NCBI GenBank assembly: GCA_937975705.1
Contig: CALJTX010000010.1
Coordinates: 1-22,561, forward strand
Source of the DNA: an uncultured Flavobacteriia bacterium
GTDB taxonomy: Bacteria > Bacteroidota > Bacteroidia > Flavobacteriales_D > Crocinitomicaceae
DNA length: 22,561 nucleotides
Direction: 5' to 3'
The notes below the pieces were generated by a model, which had not been told where the DNA came from, made no database searches, and saw only the letters and a program-made list of their open reading frames with translations. How positions within the stretch are numbered: position 1 is the stretch's first letter; each line of letters starts with the position of its first letter. The translations under genes were made by a program, and so were the position numbers. Of this stretch, positions 7,931 to 16,532 are shown piece after piece.

Positions 7931-8797
7931 TTAGCCTAAATAAGACTTCAAGAGTTTGTTTCGAGAGGTGTGTCGGAGTCGGCGAATGGCCTTCTCTTTG
8001 ATCTGACGGACGCGCTCACGGGTGAGGTTGAACTTGGCTCCGATTTCTTCTAGGGTGAGGCCGTGGTTCATGCCAATTCCGAAAAACAAGCGGATGATCT
8101 CGCGTTCTTTGTCAGTGAGCGTACTTAATGAACGCTCGATTTCTTTTTGTAAGGACTCTGCCATGAGCATGTGGTCGGTGCGTGGAGAGTCAGGGTTGGC
8201 CATGACGTCCATGAGGGTACCGCCGTCGTCGTTGGTGGTAAGTGGTGCATCCATGGATACATGTCGACCAGATACATTGAGACTTTCTTTGATTTTGTCT
8301 TCAGGAACCTCAAGAGCTTCAGCTAATTCTTCTGCACTTGGTGGTCTTTCGAATTCTTGTTCAAGACGCGAAAAAGCTTTGTTGATTTTGTTGAGTGAAC
8401 CAACTTGGTTGAGCGGCAAACGCACAATACGTGCTTGTTCAGCTAATGCTTGAAGAATAGATTGACGGATCCACCAAACGGCATAAGAAATGAATTTGAA
8501 ACCGCGGGTTTCGTCAAATTTTTGTGCCGCCTTGATGAGGCCTAAGTTACCTTCGTTGATAAGGTCAGGGAGCGTGAGGCCTTGGTTTTGATATTGCTTG
8601 GCTACAGAAACCACAAAGCGAAGATTGGCTCGGGTGAGTTTTTCTAGTGCTTTTTGGTCACCGGCTTTGATGCGGCGTGCTAATTCTACTTCTTCTTCTG
8701 CGGTAATGAGTTCTTCACGACCGATATCTTGAAGGTATTTATCGAGAGATTGACTCTCGCGATTGGTGATGGATTTGGTGATTTTTAACTGTCTCAT
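7931..8797 (-). CDS. rpoD: Primary RNA polymerase sigma factor (sigma-70 family)
   Basis: A 288-residue sigma factor that directs RNA polymerase to housekeeping promoters. Region 1.2 begins at about residue 17 (SLDKYLQDIGREELITAEEE). Region 2 has ANLRFVVSVAKQYQNQGL, DLINEGNLGLIKAAQKFD and the -10-reading FKFISYAVWWIRQSI. Region 3 follows at about 130-210, and region 4 ends with the -35-binding LTLEEIGAKFNLTRERVRQI helix-turn-helix at about 245-264. Region 1.1 and the non-conserved insert are missing, as is usual for the Bacteroidota primary factor, which reads TTG and TAnnTTTG promoters rather than the E. coli type. It is transcribed alone or with gap-cmk beyond a strong terminator. Confidence 0.96.
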   Translation of the reverse strand: MRQLKITKSITNRESQSLDKYLQDIGREELITAEEEVELARRIKAGDQKALEKLTRANLRFVVSVAKQYQNQGLTLPDLINEGNLGLIKAAQKFDETRGFKFISYAVWWIRQSILQALAEQARIVRLPLNQVGSLNKINKAFSRLEQEFERPPSAEELAEALEVPEDKIKESLNVSGRHVSMDAPLTTNDDGGTLMDVMANPDSPRTDHMLMAESLQKEIERSLSTLTDKEREIIRLFFGIGMNHGLTLEEIGAKFNLTRERVRQIKEKAIRRLRHTSRNKLLKSYLG

Positions 8798-8849
8798 GCG
8801 CTTATCTATACTGGGATTACAAGGTGAAGTTTGACTTCTGCTTATGAAG

Positions 8850-8857
8850 CAAAGTAA
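8850..8857 (-). promoter_or_regulatory. Possible -7 element for rpoD
   Basis: On the minus strand TTACTTTG matches five of the six fixed positions of TAnnTTTG and lies about 50 bases before the rpoD ATG. No clear TTG box lies at the spacing seen elsewhere. The rest of the 162-base gap between rpoD and degP holds an A-tract and a T-tract (8874-8881 and 8893-8901) around a C/G-rich centre that might act as a weak terminator for degP, but no convincing stem can be drawn. Confidence 0.25.
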
Positions 8858-8959
8858 CGCCGAAAATCAGGGATAAAAAAATCTGAACCGGGCTTTTTTT
8901 CTTGAGTTATTAACGAGTTCTTAACTTTTTCAACGCAGCCTGATTTCGACGTAAATTGC

Positions 8960-10432
8960 TTACAGACCAAGGCCTCGATAGTCTTTTTTACCTGTTTCAT
9001 CCATGATTTCAAGCAAGACGCCTCTATTGATGCCGCTCAACTTTTCAGTGAGTTCTGCGACGGTTTCTATTGGTTCGTTATTGATTTTGGTTACGATAAT
9101 GCCTTCGCTCAGCCCAATTGATTTGAGTTTGCCCGCATTGATTGTTTTGATCTTGACACCGTAGCTGATATTGAGTTCTTTTTTCTCTTTATCGGTGAGT
9201 TCCACGAAGGTGGCACCAAGTGCATAGTTCTTGCTGATTTCTTCTTTACTGAGCAATTGGGTTTCTCCGTCTTGGTTGCGCAGCACCAAATCTTTGGTAA
9301 TGATATCGCCGTCTTTTTGGCGCACACTCAGTGTTACTTTATCGCCAGGGCGGCGCTTGCCGATTTCTTCTTGGAGCGCGGCAACAGAATTGACTTCCTT
9401 ACTGCCAATTTTGAGCACCACATCCCCGTCTTTGAGACCTGCTTTGTCGGCAGAACCGCCTTCAACCACCTTGGCAATAAAGACGCCTTTGAGGTCTGGG
9501 AGTTTGTTCTTTTCTTTGATTTCTTGGGAAACATCGGCAATTTGGACACCTAAATATCCGCGTTGTACAATCCCGAAATCGATGAGGTCGCGCATGACTT
9601 TATCTACGAGATTGACCGGTACGGCAAAGGAGTAGCCAGAATAGGATCCGGTTTGAGAAGCAATTGCGGTATTGATGCCGATGAGTTCTCCGCGCGTATT
9701 GACGAGCGCCCCACCGCTGTTGCCTGGGTTGACGGCCGCATCTGTTTGAATAAATGATTCAATTGGTACTACTTCTTTGGAGTTGCGCTCCGAGAGCAAA
9801 TTGATATTGCGCGCTTTGGCAGAGACAATACCGGCCGTTACGGTAGATGTGAGGTTGAAAGGGTTGCCGACGGCCAAAACCCATTCGCCAATTTTGAGAT
9901 CATCGGAGTTGCCGATAGGAATAGCAGGGAAGTTGCTGCCTTCGATCTTGAGTACCGCAATATCCGTGGAGGGGTCTGTGCCCACAACTTTGGCTGCGTA
10001 TTTAGAGTTGTCGTTGAGAATGACTTCAATTTCGCTCGCATTTTCAATGACGTGGTTGTTGGTGACGATATAGCCTTGCGAGGAGACAATCACGCCAGAA
10101 CCGGCGCCCGCGCCAAATTGTTTGAATTCACGACCACCTGCGCCAGGGCCATAGAAAAACTCCTGAAAAGGGTCGCGCTGAAAGGTAGTTTGCACAACTT
10201 TGGTAGTGATGTGCACTACCGAGTGCACGGTGCTCTCTGCCGCTGCTGTGAAGTCTAGGCCTTGAGGAACGCCTTGGTAGTCAACTTGTTGGATGGGTGC
10301 GCGTCGGTTGCCATCGATGACTTGATCTGATAAGCGGCTACTGTTATGTTGAATGATGACGTAAGTAGCCAATGGGAGGGTACCACCAAGAATACCCATT
10401 CCGAATAATTTGAGTGTGCTGGTTAGTGTCAT
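8960..10432 (-). CDS. degP: HtrA/DegP-type periplasmic serine protease
   Basis: A 490-residue trypsin-like protease of the Do/HtrA family, which degrades or refolds damaged envelope proteins. A hydrophobic segment at about residues 6-28 acts as an export signal or membrane anchor. The catalytic triad is His127 (TNNHVIENA), Asp157 (TDIAVLKI) and Ser239 (NPGNSGGALVN). Two PDZ domains follow, the first at about 292-375 beginning GYLGVQIADVS, the second over the last 90 or so residues. A glycine-rich loop (FYGPGAGGREFKQFGAGAG) precedes the histidine strand. ATG at 10432 is chosen because it gives a conventional short basic N terminus before the hydrophobic segment; a longer in-frame TTG start at 10480 would add an arginine-rich stretch. 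It is divergent from dapF and separated from it by 119 bases. Whether it is DegP or DegQ/DegS cannot be decided. Confidence 0.93.
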   Translation of the reverse strand: MTLTSTLKLFGMGILGGTLPLATYVIIQHNSSRLSDQVIDGNRRAPIQQVDYQGVPQGLDFTAAAESTVHSVVHITTKVVQTTFQRDPFQEFFYGPGAGGREFKQFGAGAGSGVIVSSQGYIVTNNHVIENASEIEVILNDNSKYAAKVVGTDPSTDIAVLKIEGSNFPAIPIGNSDDLKIGEWVLAVGNPFNLTSTVTAGIVSAKARNINLLSERNSKEVVPIESFIQTDAAVNPGNSGGALVNTRGELIGINTAIASQTGSYSGYSFAVPVNLVDKVMRDLIDFGIVQRGYLGVQIADVSQEIKEKNKLPDLKGVFIAKVVEGGSADKAGLKDGDVVLKIGSKEVNSVAALQEEIGKRRPGDKVTLSVRQKDGDIITKDLVLRNQDGETQLLSKEEISKNYALGATFVELTDKEKKELNISYGVKIKTINAGKLKSIGLSEGIIVTKINNEPIETVAELTEKLSGINRGVLLEIMDETGKKDYRGLGL

Positions 10433-10514
10433 GCTGTCAGTTTTTATATTATGCCTCCTTAAACGCAAAGAGCGTTCCAAAAATTGCTTGAAAAATGTTA
10501 AATTTTGTTAAGAA

Positions 10515-10541
10515 TTGGTAAGGAATATTCAACTATTTTTG
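10515..10541 (+). promoter_or_regulatory. Bacteroidota-type promoter for the dapF operon
   Basis: TTG at 10515-10517, a 16-base spacer and TATTTTTG at 10534-10541 match the Bacteroidota primary-sigma consensus. The ATG follows 10 bases after the final G, so the predicted mRNA leader is only about 5 bases, leaving no room for a ribosome-binding site. It would drive the five-gene run through the beta-mannosidase. Confidence 0.6.
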
Positions 10542-10551
10542 TTCGACCGCA

Positions 10552-11337
10552 ATGACACTACAATTCTCCAAATATCAAGGTACCGGCAATGATTTCATCA
10601 TGCTAGACAACACCTTAGGCACGTATGACAATTTGTCAATTGCTGACATTCAGTTGCTCTGCAACCGCAAATTTGGCATAGGTGCAGATGGGCTCATTGC
10701 ACTAAAAGCGCACGCGAGCCTGGATTTTGAAGTGGTTTACTACAACGCCGATGGCACGCAATCATTTTGTGGCAATGGCGCGCGCTGTGCAGTTGCTTTT
10801 GCGCATACGCTAGGCCTCATGCACAGCCCCCACACTAAGTTTATCGCCATCGATGGCCCGCACGAAGCGTGGCGCTGCGAAGATGAGGTCCGCCTCAAAA
10901 TGGCCAATGTGCCGCCAATTTTGGTGCTTGAAAACAGTTATGTTGTTCAAACGGGTTCGCCACACTATATCATAGAAGATGCCAATCACCACACTGCACA
11001 TGTTGTGGAGATGGGCCGACAAATTCGCTACAACGACACCTACCGCAAAGAAGGTATCAACGTCAATTTAATGGCCATACAAGAAAACCGCATTCAGGTA
11101 GCCACCTATGAAAGAGGCGTAGAAGACGAAACGCTTTCCTGCGGCACAGGCGTTACCGCTGCTGCGCTAGTTTATGCCCAACTTCAAATGCTACCTTTCG
11201 GCAAAGTACAGGTTCAAACCAAGGGCGGGGAATTAATGGTGGAGTGGCAGCAGCAAAATGATTTATCATTCAGTAACGTATTTCTCACCGGGCCTGCCCA
11301 ACACGTTTACAACGGAACTTATGAGCTTAAAGGGTAG
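10552..11337 (+). CDS. dapF: Diaminopimelate epimerase
   Basis: A 261-residue cofactor-independent racemase that converts LL- to meso-diaminopimelate, the precursor of lysine and of the peptidoglycan cross-linking residue. Both catalytic cysteines are visible: Cys73 in SFCGNGARC and Cys197 in LSCGTGVTAAAL. The N-terminal QFSKYQGTGNDFIMLDN and RKFGIGADGL segments are family signatures, and the length is near the usual 270. The first ATG is used. It is the first gene of a tightly packed run; the downstream acetyltransferase start overlaps its end by 17 bases, and mltG, another cell-wall gene, comes third. Confidence 0.96.
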   Translation: MTLQFSKYQGTGNDFIMLDNTLGTYDNLSIADIQLLCNRKFGIGADGLIALKAHASLDFEVVYYNADGTQSFCGNGARCAVAFAHTLGLMHSPHTKFIAIDGPHEAWRCEDEVRLKMANVPPILVLENSYVVQTGSPHYIIEDANHHTAHVVEMGRQIRYNDTYRKEGINVNLMAIQENRIQVATYERGVEDETLSCGTGVTAAALVYAQLQMLPFGKVQVQTKGGELMVEWQQQNDLSFSNVFLTGPAQHVYNGTYELKG

Positions 11338-11851
11338 TTTGGTCACGCTAAGAGCGGTCGAAAAAGACGATGCAAGCAGCATTTTCATGTGGGAAAACAA
11401 TCCTGCAAATTGGAAAGTCTCTAATACAGAAGTGCCATTTTCTTTGTTTGACATCCATCAACTCATTGAACAGCAATCCGATATCCGCAAATCGGGCCAA
11501 ATGCGCTTGGTGATCCAAACCTCCTCCGACGACCGCCCTGTAGGGGTCATCGATTTATATGACCTCAATTTCAAGCACGGCTATGCAGCAGTTGGCATTC
11601 TCATTGCCGAAGACCAAGACAAAGGGCTGGGCTATGCCAGTGAGGCGTTGCAATTATTTTGCACTTATTGTAAAGAAATCCTTGAATTGCGCAATTTATA
11701 TTGTCACATCCACCACGATAACCAAGCGAGTGTTGCACTCTTCGAAAAAGCCGGTTTTGTGCACGCGGGTACCCGTAAAAACTGGTTGCGTTATAAAAAT
11801 GAATATTTCGACGAACTTACTTATCAATTATGTCTAGAAAACAAAAACTGA
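11321..11851 (+). CDS. GNAT-family N-acetyltransferase (RimJ/RimL type)
   Basis: A 176-residue acetyltransferase. The N-terminal GSLVTLRAVEKDDASSIFMWEN stretch is the usual beginning of RimJ/RimL or SpeG-like members. The acetyl-CoA pyrophosphate loop is seen as EDQDKGLGYASEAL at about residues 91-104, followed by the conserved NLYCHIHHDNQASVALFEKAGF segment with the asparagine and phenylalanine typical of the fold. The substrate (a protein N terminus, polyamine or small molecule) cannot be read from the sequence. ATG at 11321 gives the standard N terminus and overlaps dapF by 17 bases; a longer frame from 11258 would overlap by 80 and add an unrelated leader. The 3' end overlaps mltG by 22 bases, so translation is probably coupled. 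Confidence 0.88.
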   Translation: MSLKGSLVTLRAVEKDDASSIFMWENNPANWKVSNTEVPFSLFDIHQLIEQQSDIRKSGQMRLVIQTSSDDRPVGVIDLYDLNFKHGYAAVGILIAEDQDKGLGYASEALQLFCTYCKEILELRNLYCHIHHDNQASVALFEKAGFVHAGTRKNWLRYKNEYFDELTYQLCLENKN

Positions 11852-12909
11852 TCCTCCTTATTTGCGCCGTTGTCTTAGGTATAGCAATTGTTTTGCTACC
11901 AAAACTCAGGTATTATTATGCGGCATTTCAAAAGTCGAGCAATACAACTTCCGTAGTTATTTATCTATCGAGTAAGGAGCATGTTTTAGATGTTAAATAT
12001 GTCGCGAACTTGCTTCAAGAAAAAGGCATCATTTCTAGTTCAGACCTATTTGAATTGGTTGGCTCAGAAAAAGAAATGAATCCGCGCAATATTGCTCCTG
12101 GCAAATACAGCATTGAACCCGGAACAGCTTACCGCCATATTTGGAACGGTTTTACTTTAAACAGCGAATTGAACGGCAACGCCGAGCAAACTGTCAAGGT
12201 GAACTTTGAAAATTGCCGCAACATCCACGACCTCGCAGGAAAACTGCAGAAGCAACTAGACCTCGACAGCACGGCATTTATTGCGCATCTTCAAAATGGC
12301 CAAACGCTTTCTAGTTTAGGTTTTACACTCGAGCAACTCCCGGCGTTGTTTATTCCGAATACCTACGAAATGTACTGGGACCAAACCCCCGCTCAATTTG
12401 TGGAGCGCATGGCCAAAGAATTCAAAAATTTCTGGACCCCAGCTCGCAGGGCCAAATTAAAAACGGTGGGTTTGAATGCACCTAGCGAGGCAGTTACTTT
12501 GGCGAGTATCGTTTATTCGGAGCAGTCGAGAAGGGCAGAGGAATGGCCAATTATTGCAGGTTTGTATCTGAACCGAATCAAGCAAGGGGTCAAATTGCAA
12601 TCAGACCCTACTTTCAAATTTTGCTGGGGAGACCAACTCAAGGGCGTACAGCGCTTGTTGGCCGTGCATCGCGACATCGATTGCCCATTCAATACCTACA
12701 AAATCAAAGGTTTGCCGCCAGGCCCCATCTACTTGCCTCCAGTGGGCGTTGTAGAAGCGGTACTCAATCCGGATCAAAACAATTACATTTTTATGTGTGC
12801 CAAACCAGATTACACTGGTACGCACAATTTTACAGCCTCAGGAGCTGAACATGCCAAAAATGCCAAAGCCTTTCAAAATTGGTTAGCGGCAGAACTTCGC
12901 AACAGATAA
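11830..12909 (+). CDS. mltG: Endolytic peptidoglycan transglycosylase MltG
   Basis: A 359-residue inner-membrane lytic transglycosylase of the YceG family, thought to cut nascent glycan strands and so set their length. A single membrane span lies at about residues 7-24 after a basic MSRKQK start. A LysM-like region at about 42-105 precedes the catalytic domain, which shows LFIPNTYEMYWDQTP near 173 and TLASIVYSEQ at 223-232; Glu231 aligns with the family's catalytic glutamate. QSDPTFKF and LPPGPIYLP near the end are also conserved in the family. It overlaps the upstream acetyltransferase by 22 bases. Its place after dapF links precursor synthesis with glycan processing. Confidence 0.94.
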   Translation: MSRKQKLILLICAVVLGIAIVLLPKLRYYYAAFQKSSNTTSVVIYLSSKEHVLDVKYVANLLQEKGIISSSDLFELVGSEKEMNPRNIAPGKYSIEPGTAYRHIWNGFTLNSELNGNAEQTVKVNFENCRNIHDLAGKLQKQLDLDSTAFIAHLQNGQTLSSLGFTLEQLPALFIPNTYEMYWDQTPAQFVERMAKEFKNFWTPARRAKLKTVGLNAPSEAVTLASIVYSEQSRRAEEWPIIAGLYLNRIKQGVKLQSDPTFKFCWGDQLKGVQRLLAVHRDIDCPFNTYKIKGLPPGPIYLPPVGVVEAVLNPDQNNYIFMCAKPDYTGTHNFTASGAEHAKNAKAFQNWLAAELRNR

Positions 12910-12913
12910 GCCT

Positions 12914-13903
12914 ATGAAAAGAAGACAATTTATCCGCTTTGGTGCCATTTTAGGCGCACTCAGTTTGGTAGACAAACCAAAGGCGAGTCAGACTTTTAGC
13001 CAATCTTTCTCTGGAAAGACCGACGGCCCTCTTGTGCTTTCTACCTGGAACCACGGCTTGGCCGCCAATGAAGGGGCTTGGCAGGTGCTTTCCAAAGGCG
13101 GATCTGCGCTCGATGCAGTGGAAAAAGGCGTAATGGTCACAGAAGCCGACCTTACCAACCGCAGTGTAGGCGTAGGCGGCCGCCCAGACCGCGACGGGCA
13201 CGTTACCTTAGATGCGTGTATCATGAGCGGCGATTCTCGTTGTGGTTCAGTAGCTTTTTTAGAAGGCCTGGCACACCCCATCAACGTGGCGCGTGCGGTT
13301 ATGGAGCGCACCCAGCACGTCATGTTAGTAGGTGCAGGCGCGCACAAGTTTGCCATCGAGCAGGGCTTTGAAACAGCCAAAATGCCCATTCCAGAAGTCA
13401 AAAAAGACTACGAGAAGTGGCGCAAAGAGAACAAAGATTTATTCAAGAAACCTGAAATCAACCACGAAAACCACGATACCATCGGCATGATCGCCATGGA
13501 TGCCAACGGTCAGCTTGCGGGTGCTTGCACCACAAGTGGCTGGGCCTACAAAATGCATGGTCGTGTGGGCGACTCACCAATTATCGGGGCGGGATTATTT
13601 GTAGATGAAGAAGTTGGAGCGGCCACAGCCACCGGTTTGGGCGAAGCCATTGTCCGCGTAGCGGGCAGCCATACGGTTGTAGAACTCATGCGCCAAGGTT
13701 TGTCACCAGAGGCGGCTTGCAAGGAAGCGTGTATGCGCATCATCCGCAAAAACAAAGACCTCACTGGCTTGCAATGCGGCTTCATTGCCATCGACAAAAA
13801 CGGCAACTACGGTGGCTATTCCATCTTTGCTGGTTTCAATTACGCATTGCGCAACAACGCAGGTGAGGCCCTCATCGACGCCAAATTTGACCGCAATTGG
13901 TAA
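12914..13903 (+). CDS. Glycosylasparaginase-like N-terminal nucleophile hydrolase, Tat-exported
   Basis: A 329-residue member of the isoaspartyl peptidase/asparaginase family, closest by motifs to glycosylasparaginase, which splits GlcNAc-Asn left when N-glycoproteins are degraded. Self-cleavage before Thr189 in NHDTIGMIAMD should create the active beta chain; GGRPDRDGHVTLDACIM (near 88-104) and the TTSGWAYKMHGRVGDSPIIGAG stretch are typical of the family. The N terminus MKRRQFIRFGAILGALSL is a twin-arginine export signal, so the enzyme should fold in the cytoplasm and act in the periplasm. It starts 4 bases after mltG and ends 2 bases before a beta-mannosidase gene, which would act on the same N-glycan core. 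The alternative is an isoaspartyl peptidase, but the lack of a cytosolic N terminus and the HDTIG spelling argue against it. Confidence 0.88.
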   Translation: MKRRQFIRFGAILGALSLVDKPKASQTFSQSFSGKTDGPLVLSTWNHGLAANEGAWQVLSKGGSALDAVEKGVMVTEADLTNRSVGVGGRPDRDGHVTLDACIMSGDSRCGSVAFLEGLAHPINVARAVMERTQHVMLVGAGAHKFAIEQGFETAKMPIPEVKKDYEKWRKENKDLFKKPEINHENHDTIGMIAMDANGQLAGACTTSGWAYKMHGRVGDSPIIGAGLFVDEEVGAATATGLGEAIVRVAGSHTVVELMRQGLSPEAACKEACMRIIRKNKDLTGLQCGFIAIDKNGNYGGYSIFAGFNYALRNNAGEALIDAKFDRNW

Positions 13904-13905
13904 GG

Positions 13906-16404
13906 ATGAGAAGTATCCTTTGGTGTTTGTTTTGGAGTCTAATGACGATGCAATCCTTTGCGCAAGTAACACTCGATTGGGAAGTTTATCATCCCGTTCA
14001 ACAAACTTGGCTGCCTTTCGGGCAGTCTGGGACCGTTCAAGAATTTTTGTGGCACAGCGGTGAACTTCCGGATCCATTTTACGGTGAAAATGAAGCCAAA
14101 TACCAATGGATAGAGGCGCATACTTGGGTTTTTCGTTCAAAGTTCTTTCTAAATGAAGCCTTTTTCAATGCCCAGGAGCTCATCTTAGATATCCCCAATT
14201 TAGACACCTACGCGCAAATCTACCTCAACGGAAAGTTGCTTGCCAAGACCGAAAATTTCTTCCTACATCACCGTTTGCTTATTGAGCGGCAAGATTTGAT
14301 TTGCGGATACAATCAGCTAGAAATTAGCATTCAACCTCCGGTTACTTACCATGCGCAATCAACTCAATACAAAGCCTTTACTTACCCTGCACCCAATGAT
14401 GTAGGCGCTGTAAAAGTGGCGTCCTTAACCCGTAAACCACAGTATCAGTTTGGTTGGGACTGGGCTCCTAGGCTCAATACTATTGGTTTTGCATATCCAC
14501 TTACAATTGGAGTCAGACCAATTGTGTACATTGAAAACCTCTGCGTGAATACCTTAAGTATTTCTGATTCCAATGAAGCCAAGATTTCTTTGAACCTTTC
14601 CGTTCAAAAAGCACCGGTCAAACTAGTCTGCAAAAGCACCTATTTTGCGGATATTGACCTTGCTGAAAGCTCGCCATTAGAAGGTTTAGCGCCATCCTCA
14701 AAAGTTTCAACCTTAAATTTTCAAGTAGACAAAATTTTGTCAAATGCGCAGCTGTGGTGGCCAGTTGGGCAAGGTGCACAGCACCTGTATTCAGATACAT
14801 TGCGTTTTTACGACGCGAATGGAGCACTTGTCTATGCGCATCCATTTGAATTTGGCATTCGCAAAGCGGAATTACTTCAAGAAAAAGACCAATGGGGGAC
14901 CTCCTTCGTTTTTCAGATCAATGGCCGCCAAATTTTTGCCAAAGGAGCCAATGTGATCCCGCCCGGAATGTTTGCAGGCCCTGCCTTGGACAGCGCTTAT
15001 GTTGCGCTGGTACTGCAGATGCAAGCGGCCAACTTCAATATGGTGCGCATTTGGGGCGGCGGCATGTATGCGCCCGACGCCTTCATGCAGGCCTGTGATC
15101 GTGCAGGTATTATGGTCTGGCACGACTTCATGTTCGCTTGCGCGATGTACCCCGGTGATGAGCCGTTTTTAGAGCTTGTTACCCAAGAAATCAAGCAGCA
15201 AATACCGCGTTTGGCAGCGCACCCATCGCTCATATATTTCAATGGCAACAACGAAGTAGATGTGGCTTGGCATAACTGGGGTTTTCAAGCGCAATATAAC
15301 TTACCAGAGCATGCACAGCAAGAAATTGAAGCAGCTTATCAAAATTTATTTCAAAAGACACTGCCGCTCTACGTGAATTTACTCACGGGTCAAAGTATTC
15401 CGTATGTCCATACCTCACCACTCAGCAACTGGGGCAACGACGAATACTTTAAGCACGGAACCATGCACTATTGGGGGGTGTGGCACGGCAAAGATCCGCT
15501 GCACGATTTTGCCAATAAAATCGGTCGCTTCAATGCCGAATACGGTTTTCAGAGTTTTCCGCAAACCAGTACCATCAATCGCTTTGCACCACTTTCAGAA
15601 CAAAGCCTGCATTCGGCTGTCATGAAAAACCACCAAAAGTCATATGTAGGCAATGGCATGATTGAAAAGCATGCCAAAATCTATTACGGAAAAGCCAAAG
15701 ATTTTCAGACTTTTATTTATTATTCCCAATTGACTCAGCGCAAGGCAGTCAGTATTGCAATTGCAGGCCACCGAGCCGACGCACCGCGCTGTATGGGTAC
15801 TATTTTTTGGCAGCTCAACGATTGCTGGCCAGCGCCAACGTGGTCTAGCCTAGACGACCACAACAACTGGAAGGCGCTGCATTATGCGGTCAAAGAAGAT
15901 TACCGCTCCATTGCGGTGCTCGAACAAATCAAAGAAGATACCCATTACCTTGTGCTCACAAGTGATTTACCCGAAGATACTTTAGTGACAGTCCAGCTTG
16001 ATTTTTATGACCTTGATGGGAAACGCGTTGAGACGCAAAGAAGAACTTATCCTCTTCAGAACAATACCATTCAGGTGCTTATGGCTCTTTCTGAAGAGAA
16101 ACAGGGGTTTATCAAGGTGACGCTCGATGAGCAGTATTCCCGCTTGTTTACGTATATCGATAAGCGCAAAGCCCCAAAAATTCAGCCAACCCTAAAGATT
16201 GAACTCCTTGATCCTGTATTGAAAAAGGCTGTTGTATATTTAGAGACCTCACAACCAATGGTCGACTTCTGGATTTTTAGTGCAAATCAAGACCTGCATT
16301 TCGAACACAATTTTGAAACACTTTTACCAGGAAAGCACGCGCTAGAATTTACCTATGCAGACCATTTACCAACCTTAGGTGAAATCTCTTATTTGTTGCG
16401 CTGA
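13906..16404 (+). CDS. Secreted beta-mannosidase, glycoside hydrolase family 2
   Basis: An 832-residue enzyme that removes terminal beta-linked mannose. A signal peptide covers residues 1-20 (MRSILWCLFWSLMTMQSFAQ). The jelly-roll sugar-binding domain includes FRSKFFLNEA and IYLNGKLLAKTENFF, followed by the FGWDWAPRL motif typical of beta-mannosidases. The barrel begins near FAKGANVIPPG; the acid/base is Glu450 in FNGNNEVDVAW and the nucleophile Glu545 in RFNAEYGFQSFP. Length and motifs fit the family. The ATG at 13906 is used; the frame extends upstream to a TTG that would overlap the previous stop. Beta-mannosidase cleaves the Man-beta-1,4-GlcNAc bond of N-glycans as well as plant mannan fragments. 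The 3' end overlaps the convergent DUF2256 gene by 16 bases. Confidence 0.94.
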   Translation: MRSILWCLFWSLMTMQSFAQVTLDWEVYHPVQQTWLPFGQSGTVQEFLWHSGELPDPFYGENEAKYQWIEAHTWVFRSKFFLNEAFFNAQELILDIPNLDTYAQIYLNGKLLAKTENFFLHHRLLIERQDLICGYNQLEISIQPPVTYHAQSTQYKAFTYPAPNDVGAVKVASLTRKPQYQFGWDWAPRLNTIGFAYPLTIGVRPIVYIENLCVNTLSISDSNEAKISLNLSVQKAPVKLVCKSTYFADIDLAESSPLEGLAPSSKVSTLNFQVDKILSNAQLWWPVGQGAQHLYSDTLRFYDANGALVYAHPFEFGIRKAELLQEKDQWGTSFVFQINGRQIFAKGANVIPPGMFAGPALDSAYVALVLQMQAANFNMVRIWGGGMYAPDAFMQACDRAGIMVWHDFMFACAMYPGDEPFLELVTQEIKQQIPRLAAHPSLIYFNGNNEVDVAWHNWGFQAQYNLPEHAQQEIEAAYQNLFQKTLPLYVNLLTGQSIPYVHTSPLSNWGNDEYFKHGTMHYWGVWHGKDPLHDFANKIGRFNAEYGFQSFPQTSTINRFAPLSEQSLHSAVMKNHQKSYVGNGMIEKHAKIYYGKAKDFQTFIYYSQLTQRKAVSIAIAGHRADAPRCMGTIFWQLNDCWPAPTWSSLDDHNNWKALHYAVKEDYRSIAVLEQIKEDTHYLVLTSDLPEDTLVTVQLDFYDLDGKRVETQRRTYPLQNNTIQVLMALSEEKQGFIKVTLDEQYSRLFTYIDKRKAPKIQPTLKIELLDPVLKKAVVYLETSQPMVDFWIFSANQDLHFEHNFETLLPGKHALEFTYADHLPTLGEISYLLR

Positions 16405-16532
16405 GACCTACAGCGGTCTGAGCAATACTTGACTTCGTCCCAATTTTTCTCCCACTTTTTGCGCCAAGCAAAGGGTTTCTGACATGTTAGGCAGGTTTTT
16501 TCGGGTAAATGCTGTTTTTTCACACCTTTCAT
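16389..16532 (-). CDS. DUF2256 small zinc-ribbon protein
   Basis: A 47-residue gene found by reading the minus strand, far below usual length limits. The protein has two cysteine pairs, TCLTC (Cys14, Cys17) and YCSDRC (Cys37, Cys41), around the strongly conserved core PFAWRKKWEKNWDEVKYC. That is the signature of the DUF2256 family, in which I recall the form PxCxxPFxWRKKWxxxWDEVKYCSxRCR. The four cysteines should bind zinc. Function is not known to me; families like this are often next to photolyase or cryptochrome genes, but none is here. The start codon (ATG at 16532) faces the DUF2805 gene on the other strand, with 39 bases between the starts. Its 3' end overlaps the beta-mannosidase gene by 16 bases. 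Confidence 0.87.
   Translation of the reverse strand: MKGVKKQHLPEKTCLTCQKPFAWRKKWEKNWDEVKYCSDRCRSQRNK

Noticed and set aside
8874..8901. Terminator after degP from an A-tract and T-tract around CCGGGC
   Set aside because: Only the A and T runs pair; the centre does not form a stem, so a terminator cannot be supported.
10454..10459. AGGAGG on the minus strand as a ribosome-binding site for degP
   Set aside because: It is 21 bases from the chosen ATG, too far, and no ATG, GTG or TTG lies in frame at a suitable distance. Genes here otherwise lack Shine-Dalgarno sequences. A 5-base stem (AACGC/GCGTT) just upstream is too short to call.
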